Positions 42,448-49,063 of a stretch of DNA of 64,000 nucleotides are shown one piece after another. Source of the stretch: Candidatus Thiodiazotropha endoloripes (lineage in GTDB: Bacteria; Pseudomonadota; Gammaproteobacteria; Chromatiales; Chromatiaceae); NCBI GenBank assembly GCA_001709035.1, contig LVKA01000008.1:868001-932000 (forward strand), given 5' to 3'. Below the pieces are notes generated by a model. The model worked only from the letters and a program-made list of their open reading frames with translations, did not search any database and was not told the DNA's origin. Each line of letters starts with the position of its first letter. Position 1 is the stretch's first letter. The position numbers and the translations under genes are program-made.

Positions 42448-43041
42448 ATGAGTCAGGTCAATCCAAAATTACTGATCGCATTGGCAGTAGTCATACTGTT
42501 TGCGGTTTATCTGAAAGTTTCCAATCCACATCGAAAATTCAGTACTCAGGAGTACTGGGCCGATGCAACGCTTCAGTCCGTTGCCGAGGTGCCCGATGAG
42601 GCTTTGGAACCAGGCAATAAAAATGGTGGTGTGCTGATGTGGGCGGCAATGGCTGTGGAGGATCCGCAGATCATCGAGGCGTTGGTGGCGCGTGGTGCGG
42701 AGGTCAATGAGGCCGATTCAATTTTCAAAGGTACTCCATTGACCGGTGCGGCGGGTTACAGCTCGAATCCGGCGGTGATCGATAAACTGATCGATCTGGG
42801 GGCGGATATCAATCAGCTGGTGAACAACGGTGAAGATGCTCTGATGATCGCTGCTCAGTATAACCACCATGGGCCTGTTGTTGATCGCTTGATCCATCAT
42901 GGAGCCGATACCGAGAGGAAAAACAGTCGTGGCATGCGTGCTGAGGATCTGGCGATAAAGAACAACAATCAACCGGCCATCAAGGTTTTTCAGGCCCGTT
43001 CCGACAAAGCGGGACAGGCTGGCCAACGCTATGGTTTGTAG
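42448..43041 (+). CDS. Membrane-anchored ankyrin-repeat protein
   Basis: This 197-residue protein starts at 42448, supported by AGGGAG five bases upstream. A single transmembrane helix at about residues 8-22 (LLIALAVVILFAVYL) is followed by ankyrin-type repeats from about residue 55: 'GGVLMWAAMAVEDPQIIEAL', 'GTPLTGAAGYSSNPAVIDKL', 'EDALMIAAQYNHHGPVVDRL', each ending in a GA(D/E) turn. The repeats therefore face the periplasm or the cytoplasm depending on topology; positive charge before the helix is weak. The partner is unknown. Confidence 0.75.
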   Translation: MSQVNPKLLIALAVVILFAVYLKVSNPHRKFSTQEYWADATLQSVAEVPDEALEPGNKNGGVLMWAAMAVEDPQIIEALVARGAEVNEADSIFKGTPLTGAAGYSSNPAVIDKLIDLGADINQLVNNGEDALMIAAQYNHHGPVVDRLIHHGADTERKNSRGMRAEDLAIKNNNQPAIKVFQARSDKAGQAGQRYGL

Positions 43042-43249
43042 GTGGTCAGATAACAGTGATCATGTAAAAAGTCTTTAATTTCAGGGGGTACTCGGCCTGG
43101 TTGGTCTATGCTCTTAAGCTGTGAATTCAGATAGTGTCATTGGTTGATTTTCTGCCTCTATCGCTTGCGAAAAGCAGCTGATGTTTTTCCTCTGACAACT
43201 CTGAAATTCCAGTCAATCGAGATTGAGAACAACGACAGGGAGTACCACA

Positions 43250-43435
43250 ATGCAATTCATGGATGCCAAGGCGATGTTCTTTTCTCAAAACTGGGAAGAT
43301 GCTGCCCGCTCCTCTCTGAAAAAACACAGGTTTCGGACGCATACCAAACTTGAACTTGAGGCATTTGAAAGCAAATTCGGCAAAGGGGCAGGTTTGTTAA
43401 CGCGTTCACTCTTACTTATAAGAGGCAGTCGCTGA
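43250..43435 (+). CDS. Short protein of unknown function, ribosome-binding-site supported
   Basis: This 61-residue open frame has AGGGAG seven bases before its ATG, the best initiation signal in the gap between the ankyrin gene and the next minus-strand gene. The product is basic and mixed in character ('AKAMFFSQNWEDAARSSLKK', then 'FESKFGKGAGLLTRSLLLIR'). There is no signal peptide or recognised domain. It could be real or a chance frame; the ribosome-binding site is the only direct support. Confidence 0.45.
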   Translation: MQFMDAKAMFFSQNWEDAARSSLKKHRFRTHTKLELEAFESKFGKGAGLLTRSLLLIRGSR

Positions 43436-43601
43436 TCAAATCCGACAGTCCGTAGGGAGAGACCGAACCGGTTTGACAGATTTTACACTTCAATAGCATG
43501 CGGTTTTGTAACCGAGTTTATGTCGATTGGTGCTGTCAATCTGGTGTGAGACTGGATCGATGGCCAATCGAGTGATTGATCCTGATCGCAAGATTGATGG
43601 A

Positions 43602-43919
43602 TTACTGGAATGAGGTCTCTTCCGGCTCCCCGGTGTTATCGATGACCACCTGCCTGACACCCTGCATACGGGAGACGATATAAGCCCCCATCATCAATGC
43701 CAACTGTTCATTGTCGGTCTCCAGGGCGGTGAGCAGTTTTCCTGCAACCAATTGGCAGCGCTGGGTATTGTCCGGATTTTTTACCCACTTCTGGCCAATT
43801 TGCCAGCCCTTGTTCATATCCTGATCCATTTTTTCGAAAGACTCATTCATGGCGTCAATATAGCCATCAGGTATTTCAAGGTTCATTGACCAGTCATCGA
43901 TAATAAGATTTAGTTGCAT
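43602..43919 (-). CDS. Conserved small protein of unknown function
   Basis: This is a 105-residue soluble acidic protein. Visible features are 'LNLIIDDWSMNLEIPDGYID', 'FEKMDQDMNKGWQIGQKWVK' and 'RCQLVAGKLLTALETDNEQL', a helical pattern with two cysteine-poor halves. No signal peptide, membrane helix or known motif is seen. It is divergent from the receiver-like gene at 44028 across a 108-base gap. I do not recognise a family. Confidence 0.65.
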   Translation of the reverse strand: MQLNLIIDDWSMNLEIPDGYIDAMNESFEKMDQDMNKGWQIGQKWVKNPDNTQRCQLVAGKLLTALETDNEQLALMMGAYIVSRMQGVRQVVIDNTGEPEETSFQ

Positions 43920-44027
43920 GGTACAGATCGACGGTTTACAAAATACTAAGATCCAAAACAGAGAGCCTCGGCGTTCAATTCGTCCGAGGGGATTATAATC
44001 AGGTCTTCGAAAGGTAAAATCAAGCGT

Positions 44028-44402
44028 ATGGAAGATCAGGAATTACTCGCCGTGGTTGAATTGGGTGGTTACCCGAATTTCATACCGCTCTATCAACGTC
44101 TGAACTTCAAGGTGGAGATGGTCAACTCGGTGCGCAAGGCCCAATCCTGGCTTAAGAAGCATCGTCCTCAGGTGGTTGTTGCAGAGTTCTATTCCGATCC
44201 GCAGTTCAGGGATCGTATGAGTAATCTGGAATCCCTGTTGGCAACCCTGCAACGTTACGATATCGAAGCTGGTATCGTTGTGCTGATCGACGCTAAATAT
44301 TTACAGCGACTGGAGGAGGTCAAATCCCGTTATGCGGTGCATGCGGTGCTGACATTTCCGGTCGACGAACAAGCAATGCAAACGGCTCTGGAATCACTAT
44401 AG
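44028..44402 (+). CDS. Degenerate receiver-like protein
   Basis: This 124-residue protein has the strand/helix pattern of a CheY-like receiver: 'LLAVVELGGYPNFIPLYQRL', 'VVVAEFYSDPQFRDRM', 'GIVVLIDAKYLQRL', 'HAVLTFPVDEQAMQTALESL'. The catalytic set is missing. There is no acidic pair after strand 1. The phosphoacceptor position reads Ala/Glu (VVVAEF) rather than Asp, and the conserved Lys before Pro is Phe (LTFPVD). It would not be phosphorylated in the usual way. It ends nine bases before the PiuC-type dioxygenase gene, so the two form a pair. The receiver assignment is from fold pattern only. Confidence 0.6.
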   Translation: MEDQELLAVVELGGYPNFIPLYQRLNFKVEMVNSVRKAQSWLKKHRPQVVVAEFYSDPQFRDRMSNLESLLATLQRYDIEAGIVVLIDAKYLQRLEEVKSRYAVHAVLTFPVDEQAMQTALESL

Positions 44403-44411
44403 GAGTTTCTG

Positions 44412-45086
44412 ATGTTGTTGGAAATTGAAGGTCTACTCGACTCAGCACTGTTACAGAAGATCGATCAGATACTGGCCGATGCGGAGTTTGTCGATGGCAA
44501 GCTGACGGCCGGTATGGCCGCACAGAAAGTCAAAAACAACCAGGAACTGAAAGGTTCACCAAAACAGATGGAATTGTTGATTCGGATTCTGACCAGTGCC
44601 ATGGGGCAGAATGGTACCTTTCGTTCAGCGGTTCTCCCTTTCCGGATGGCTGATCCGATCTTCGCCCGATACCATTCGGGGATGACCTATGGTGATCATG
44701 TGGATGATCCCATCATGGGGTTGAGTGGTCAGCGATTTCGCAGCGATATCTCGATGACCATTTTCCTTCGGGAGCCAGAAACATACGAAGGGGGCGAGCT
44801 GGTGATCCGCACCACATTCGGCGAAAAGAAGGTCAAGCTGGCGGCGGGCAGTGCGGTGATCTATCCCTCGTCAAGTCTGCATCATGTTGCCGAGGTGACC
44901 CGGGGTGAAAGGTTGGTGGCACTAGCCTGGATACAGAGTTATGTGCGCGATCCAGCGCGGCGAGAGCTGCTTTTCGAACTTGATCAGGCGCGGGAGGATC
45001 TCTTGATAAATCGTCCTGAAGAGTCGACTACCGGATTGGTGGATAAGTCCTATGCCAATCTGCTGCGGATGTGGAGTGATGTTTGA
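44412..45086 (+). CDS. Fe(II)/2-oxoglutarate-dependent dioxygenase, PiuC/YbiX type
   Basis: This is a 224-residue PKHD-type hydroxylase. The iron-binding facial triad is H96-x-D98 ('MTYGDHVDD') and H157 ('YPSSSLHHVAEVTRGERLVA'), and the 2-oxoglutarate-binding Arg is in the same segment. The length fits YbiX/PiuC proteins, which in other bacteria are iron-starvation-induced and sit with TonB receptors. No siderophore receptor is seen here. It follows the degenerate receiver-like gene by nine bases. The substrate is not established for the family. Confidence 0.9.
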   Translation: MLLEIEGLLDSALLQKIDQILADAEFVDGKLTAGMAAQKVKNNQELKGSPKQMELLIRILTSAMGQNGTFRSAVLPFRMADPIFARYHSGMTYGDHVDDPIMGLSGQRFRSDISMTIFLREPETYEGGELVIRTTFGEKKVKLAAGSAVIYPSSSLHHVAEVTRGERLVALAWIQSYVRDPARRELLFELDQAREDLLINRPEESTTGLVDKSYANLLRMWSDV

Positions 45087-45103
45087 TTATTGTGGGGTGA
45101 CTA

Positions 45104-45140
45104 GCTTACCAGGGTAAGGGTGATCCTTACCCTGGTAAGC
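45104..45140. terminator. Bidirectional hairpin between dioxygenase gene and DsrC-like gene
   Basis: A perfect 16-bp stem (45104-45119 with 45125-45140, core TTACCAGGGTAAGG) encloses a five-base loop between two convergent genes. Neither side has a strong T-run, but the stem stability and location suggest transcription termination for both genes. Confidence 0.72.
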
Positions 45141-45162
45141 GTCAGTAACTTAGCCGATCGGC

Positions 45163-45507
45163 TTAATAACCGCCCTTGCGCTTGGTTTCTGGCAGGCCGG
45201 CAATTTTACTTGCCTGCTTTGCCGGACCTTTGGGGAAGTGGATATAGAGTGCTTTCGCATCCACCTTGCCCTCATCGGTCCAGACGCCTTTGAAGTGCTT
45301 GACCATATTACGTTCGTTAGGCTGATTGCCACTGTTATTAATATATTCATCGCGCAGGAAGTTGATGATTTCCCATGCCTTTTCAGACAGGCTCACTCCT
45401 TCTTGCTCAGCAATGGCCTTGGCCACATCTTCACTCCAATCGGTCAGATTGACCAGATAACCGTTCGCATCAGCTTCGACTGTATTACCGTTTACTTCAT
45501 ATGACAT
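45163..45507 (-). CDS. DsrC/TusE-family paralogue without cysteines
   Basis: This 114-residue protein clearly belongs to the DsrC/TusE family ('MSYEVNGNTVEADANGYLVN', 'SEKAWEIINFLRDEY'; ending ASKIAGLPETKRKGGY). True DsrC here (51363-51695) ends CRFAGLPKPTGCI with the two redox cysteines. In this paralogue the first position is Ser100, the second is absent, and no cysteine occurs anywhere. It therefore cannot carry sulfur as a persulfide or trisulfide. It is the last gene of the minus-strand group divergent from dsrA. A regulatory or protein-binding role, for example at DsrAB or DsrK, is inference. Confidence 0.88.
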   Translation of the reverse strand: MSYEVNGNTVEADANGYLVNLTDWSEDVAKAIAEQEGVSLSEKAWEIINFLRDEYINNSGNQPNERNMVKHFKGVWTDEGKVDAKALYIHFPKGPAKQASKIAGLPETKRKGGY

Positions 45508-45658
45508 TGATCTCTCCTAACTAAATCACGAGACACGCTATCCCGTTAAATCAAATTTTGCTTTTGGAATTCTCTGTTCCGATCAGCGCCTGGATCATCT
45601 TCCAGGGTTGGTGTCTCGATAGAAACCCTGCTGACCGGTGAATTTGCAGCCTGTAATC

Positions 45659-46324
45659 TTAAACAGTCTTGTGTGGATTAAACAAGCCAAAGCCGCGAGT
45701 ACGCAGTGGGCCCAGTCCCTCCTCCTGCAGTGTGACGGCATCGTCCAGGGGTAGGCCAGCCACCATCAGGCTTTTTGTCATCAGTGCGCCGTCCGGCGTC
45801 TCAAACTGCTCGCCTTTGCCGCAAAGCACCTTGTTAAACCTCAACTTAAGTGCTTTCAGTTGTTCGACGGAGTGGTGCAGAAACTCATCTTCCGACTGAT
45901 TCTCCGCAGCGATCAAATGGCGGCAATAGAGGGTGGTCGTCATACCCAGCAGACGGGTATGACTTTTTCCCACTTCCAGACTGTGTCCATCGATATCCAG
46001 GATCTTGCCGGTCAGTGCGCCCGCGTCCTCAACTCGACGGTTGGGTAGACGTAGTATCAGCGGCGTACGTCTCGACAGATAGAGTAATTGGTCACTGCCC
46101 GAGGGGCGCTCCCAGCCGTTACCTGAATCCGCCCCGTAGATCAGATGCAGGCCGGTATTGGGTTCATCGGCAATCCAGGGCAATGCCTGCTGGATCGCCT
46201 GTGCCAGGGCCCAGGCGTGGTCGATGGGTAGGGTGGCGCATTTGATTTTAAACAGTAGATCCAGCACATTGTCCGGGACTACAAAACGCTCCTCATCTTC
46301 CTCTTCTTGCCAGAACATATTCAA
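45659..46324 (-). CDS. Cas6-like (Cmx6-type) RAMP-fold protein without CRISPR array
   Basis: This 221-residue protein has the layout of the Cas6/Cmx6 group. An N-terminal ferredoxin-like half has 'LLFKIKCATLPIDHAWALAQ', including a His in the LPxDHAWAL motif, and 'GLHLIYGADSGNGW'. Basic strands follow (LYLSRRTPLILRLPNRRVED). The C-terminal glycine-rich loop, 'LGPLRTRGFGLFNPHK', is typical of RAMP-family RNA-binding proteins. I see no repeat-spacer array and no other cas gene in 64 kb. It lies between a helical protein gene (7 bases away) and the DsrC-like gene on the minus strand, next to dsr. RNA binding is likely from the fold; cleavage activity is uncertain. Family recognition is by eye. 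Confidence 0.7.
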   Translation of the reverse strand: MNMFWQEEEDEERFVVPDNVLDLLFKIKCATLPIDHAWALAQAIQQALPWIADEPNTGLHLIYGADSGNGWERPSGSDQLLYLSRRTPLILRLPNRRVEDAGALTGKILDIDGHSLEVGKSHTRLLGMTTTLYCRHLIAAENQSEDEFLHHSVEQLKALKLRFNKVLCGKGEQFETPDGALMTKSLMVAGLPLDDAVTLQEEGLGPLRTRGFGLFNPHKTV

Positions 46325-46331
46325 CTCCAGA

Positions 46332-47042
46332 TCAGGCTACTGCGGGGATTTTGCTGCGCAGCGCTTCCCGGTCGTACCACCACTCCCCGTCAACGATCAC
46401 CTCGAGCACCGTTGCCAAACGGGGCAGGAATTTGGCGGGATCGTCCAGTTCCATGCGTTCCACCCAGAAATCGAAAATCTCCTGCTCTTCCACCTGGCTA
46501 TGGCGTCTGGCAACCTGGCCCATCAATTGGTTGGTGAAAAACCTGAGGTCTTCCTGGGCCTGACCCTCGGCACGCAGATCGACGATGTAGCAGGCGGTTG
46601 CCGCTGCCACCGCAGCACCATCCGAGTTATCCGGCGTTTCGTCGATCAGATGTTGCAGCATGGCGACACTGAGTTCAGGATCGATGGGAAAAGTGACCCC
46701 CAGCCAGATGCCGTGAGCCAGTGCTTTGGCACCATCTTCCTTCTCCGCCTGATAAAGCACATCACAAGCCTCCACCGCAGCCAGCCAGCTTTCTGAGTCA
46801 AGCGCCCTGTCAAACACGCTCTTGGCGATTTGCCAGGCTTCATCGTTGCGGTCCAGATCGAGCAGGATATAGCAGCTCTCAATCTCCATTGAGAGGCGCT
46901 GCTCAGAGGCGCTGTCTGTATCGAGCGCCTCCAGTTGTTGACGGAGCTCCTGCAGCTTTACTTCGAGAAGCTTGCTTGATTTGACAGCATCTTCAGCACT
47001 TTCGCTGTCTCCGAGAAAAGTTTCTGATTCCAAATACTTCAC
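46332..47042 (-). CDS. Helical-repeat protein of unknown function
   Basis: This 236-residue protein begins with GTG. It is almost entirely amphipathic helix with TPR- or SEL1-like periodicity: 'LEVKLQELRQQLEALDTDSA', 'AWQIAKSVFDRALDSESWLA', 'ALAHGIWLGVTFPIDPELSV', 'MLQHLIDETPDNSDGAAVAA'. It ends 'DGEWWYDREALRSKIPAVA'. There is no signal peptide. It ends 7 bases before the Cas6-like gene, so they are very likely co-transcribed. A scaffold role for the neighbouring RNA-binding-like protein is only a suggestion. Confidence 0.75.
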   Translation of the reverse strand: MKYLESETFLGDSESAEDAVKSSKLLEVKLQELRQQLEALDTDSASEQRLSMEIESCYILLDLDRNDEAWQIAKSVFDRALDSESWLAAVEACDVLYQAEKEDGAKALAHGIWLGVTFPIDPELSVAMLQHLIDETPDNSDGAAVAAATACYIVDLRAEGQAQEDLRFFTNQLMGQVARRHSQVEEQEIFDFWVERMELDDPAKFLPRLATVLEVIVDGEWWYDREALRSKIPAVA

Positions 47043-47088
47043 AGATCTCTACCCTGATTACTATTTTTGCCTTTGCTTACCCTGGAGC

Positions 47089-47265
47089 CTAGGTAAAGGC
47101 CGCTTCAAGGCGATCTTCCCAATTGTCCGGGGTATCCGCAAAGGGTGGTTTGACGTCGATACGGAAGAATACCTCCGTTTTCGAACGCTCTTTGACAACA
47201 TTCAGCAGTTGCTCAAAATTATCAACCTCTGGATGTTGCATCATGATCTCGCTCAGGTACAGCAT
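47089..47265 (-). CDS. Small protein (58 residues) at the head of the divergent cluster
   Basis: The open frame reads MLYLSEIMMQHPEVDNFEQL at the start and ends 'PPFADTPDNWEDRLEAAFT'. The composition is protein-like and acidic, and includes 'KTEVFFRIDVKPPF', which suggests a beta strand. It ends 46 bases before the GTG of the helical-repeat gene on the same strand. An AGG lies about ten bases before the ATG; a second in-frame start at Met8 or Met9 is possible. It is too short for many gene finders. Function unknown. Confidence 0.6.
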   Translation of the reverse strand: MLYLSEIMMQHPEVDNFEQLLNVVKERSKTEVFFRIDVKPPFADTPDNWEDRLEAAFT

Positions 47266-47720
47266 ACTTTATTTGCCTGTTTAAATACTTAGTAAAACGC
47301 TAGGATATTACTATTGAACAATATGCTTAAGCTGGGTTCAAGTCCTATCTGCAGTTAAATCGTGCAAATCTCTCCCTTGCAGAAAAAATGGGATATTCAC
47401 TTAATTGAGTAAATTGGGAATGGTTTATAACTCGCTGTGATTGCAGTAGTTATACCGGTAATAGTGTTTAAAATATGGCTGTTGAACAGCGATTATATAT
47501 CCCATTTGGGATAGATGTTTCTATCCCTGTCTCTCCCATCGGAAGGATATGGGTCAGCATTAGGAAACTCTAAACTTGCTGCCCAGTAGAAGCAGGCCCT
47601 GCCTGTGAGGTTAAGATTGCGGGTCGGTGGCCAGATTCTACAACTTGGTTTTCAGCCAAGAATAATTAGGATGTGCAAAATGCTGACGACCTCGATAAAC
47701 GACCATTGGGAGAAACAGTG
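47266..47720. other. Divergent regulatory region of dsrA and the accessory cluster
   Basis: This 455-base AT-rich gap has no credible gene. It holds the palindrome listed separately (47498-47513), further TGGGATA/TATCCC words at 47399-47405 and 47522-47527, and a small hairpin (CTTGG...CCAAG, about 47644-47661) in the probable dsrA leader. The dsrA ribosome-binding site GGGAG is at 47708-47712. Confidence 0.6.
47498..47513. promoter_or_regulatory. Candidate operator palindrome upstream of dsrA
   Basis: TATCCCA-TT-TGGGATA is a perfect 16-base palindrome about 207 bases before dsrA and 232 bases before the divergent small gene. The half-site recurs in the same gap: TGGGATA at 47399-47405 and TATCCC at 47522-47527. 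Such repeated dyads usually mark a dimeric regulator's binding site. I cannot name the regulator. Confidence 0.55.
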
Positions 47721-48962
47721 ATGGCAAAACAGATGCATGATACCCCCATGCTTGATCAGCTGGAGAGTGGCCCTTGGCCCTCATTCGTTACCGGCCTCAA
47801 GCGCCTCGCCAAAGACAACGATATGATGGTTGACCTACTTGGTCAGCTGGAGACTTCTTACGAAACCCGCAAAGGCTACTGGAAAGGTGGTACTGTGGGC
47901 GTTATCGGCTACGGCGGTGGTATCATTCCCCGTTTTACCGAATTGAAGGGTGATGACGGCCAGGCTCTATTCCCTGCCGCTGCGGAATTCCACACCCTGC
48001 GTGTTATGCCTCCTCCAGGCATGCACTATGACACCGACACCATTCGCAAATTCTGCGATATCTGGGAAAAGTACGGTTCCGGTTTGATTGCGTTCCATGG
48101 TCAGTCTGGCGACATCATGTTCCAGGGTTGTTCCACTGACAATGTTCAGCCTGCATTCGATGAGATCAACGAAATGGGTTTTGATCTCGGTGGTGCCGGT
48201 CCTGCGGTACGTACCGGTATGTCCTGTGTTGGTGCAGCACGTTGCGAAAACTCCTGCTTCGACGAGGGTCGTACCATGCGCATGCTGGTCAACAACGCCC
48301 TTGACGATATGCACCGTCCGGCGCTGCCCTACAAGTTCAAATATAAAGTCTCCGGTTGCCCGAATGACTGCATGAACTCTGTACAGCGCGCTGACCTGGC
48401 TACCATCGGTACCTGGCGCGATGACATGAAAGTCGATCAGGACGAAGTGAAAAGCTTCGTCGCTGAGAAAGGTCGCAAGTATGTCATCGACAATGTGATC
48501 ACCCGTTGCCCAACCCAGGCACTGTCATTGAATGATGACGACACCCTGGCGGTGGACAACCCCTCCTGCGTCCGTTGCATGCACTGTATCAACGTGATGA
48601 ACAAAGCGCTCTCTCCCGGCGACGACAAAGGCGTTACCCTGCTGTGCGGCGGTAAACGTACTCTGAAGATCGGCGACCTGATGGGTACTGTTATCGTGCC
48701 TTTCATGAAGCTTGAGTCTGATGAGGACTTTGAAACCCTGGAGGAGCTGGCTACCGAGATCCTCGATTTCTTCGCAGAGAATGCGCTGGAGCACGAGCGT
48801 ACCGGTGAGATGATCGAGCGTATCGGTCTGGTCAACTTCCTCGAAGGCGTCGGCCTGGAGATCGATCCGAACATGATCGAGCGTCCGCGTATGAATCCTT
48901 ATGTCCGCATGGATGGTTGGGATGAAGAAGCGAGCAAGTGGGCTGAACGCAAAGCGCAATAA
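47721..48962 (+). CDS. dsrA: Reverse dissimilatory sulfite reductase alpha subunit
   Basis: DsrA pairs with DsrB to oxidise reduced sulfur, delivered by DsrC, to sulfite in the cytoplasm; 413 residues. I chose the ATG at 47721 because GGGAG lies eight bases upstream. Landmarks are 'TPMLDQLESGPWPSFVTGLK', 'KGGTVGVIGYGGGIIPRF', the siroheme-cluster cysteines in 'CVGAARCENSC' and 'SGCPNDCMNSV', and the inserted ferredoxin-like segment with 'CPTQAL' and 'CVRCMHCINVMNKAL'. The neighbours dsrEFH and dsrL mark this as the oxidative (reverse) type, since sulfate reducers lack dsrEFH. It is first in the dsr cluster. A hairpin separates it from dsrB. Confidence 0.97.
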   Translation: MAKQMHDTPMLDQLESGPWPSFVTGLKRLAKDNDMMVDLLGQLETSYETRKGYWKGGTVGVIGYGGGIIPRFTELKGDDGQALFPAAAEFHTLRVMPPPGMHYDTDTIRKFCDIWEKYGSGLIAFHGQSGDIMFQGCSTDNVQPAFDEINEMGFDLGGAGPAVRTGMSCVGAARCENSCFDEGRTMRMLVNNALDDMHRPALPYKFKYKVSGCPNDCMNSVQRADLATIGTWRDDMKVDQDEVKSFVAEKGRKYVIDNVITRCPTQALSLNDDDTLAVDNPSCVRCMHCINVMNKALSPGDDKGVTLLCGGKRTLKIGDLMGTVIVPFMKLESDEDFETLEELATEILDFFAENALEHERTGEMIERIGLVNFLEGVGLEIDPNMIERPRMNPYVRMDGWDEEASKWAERKAQ

Positions 48963-48997
48963 TTCTATCTTCTGCTGATTGACAGCAGGTTGAAAGG

Positions 48998-49024
48998 GGG
49001 GCATCGGGTACGCCCGAATGCCCC
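48998..49024 (+). terminator. Hairpin between dsrA and dsrB (attenuator or processing site)
   Basis: GGGGCATCGGG-TACG-CCCGAATGCCCC forms an 11-bp stem with one bulged base. No T-run follows, so complete termination is unlikely. A role in partial termination or protection of the dsrA message is more plausible. Confidence 0.6.
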
Positions 49025-49063
49025 TTAAAACGAATCAATTACCCTATTTTTTTGGAGGTAGGT

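Noticed and set aside
45659-47265. CRISPR-Cas locus
   Set aside because: Only one Cas6-like gene is present. No repeat-spacer array and no cas1, cas2 or effector gene was seen in the window.
46972-47292. 106-codon plus-strand frame opposite the divergent cluster
   Set aside because: It overlaps the small minus-strand gene and the 5' end of the helical-repeat gene and has poor protein character.
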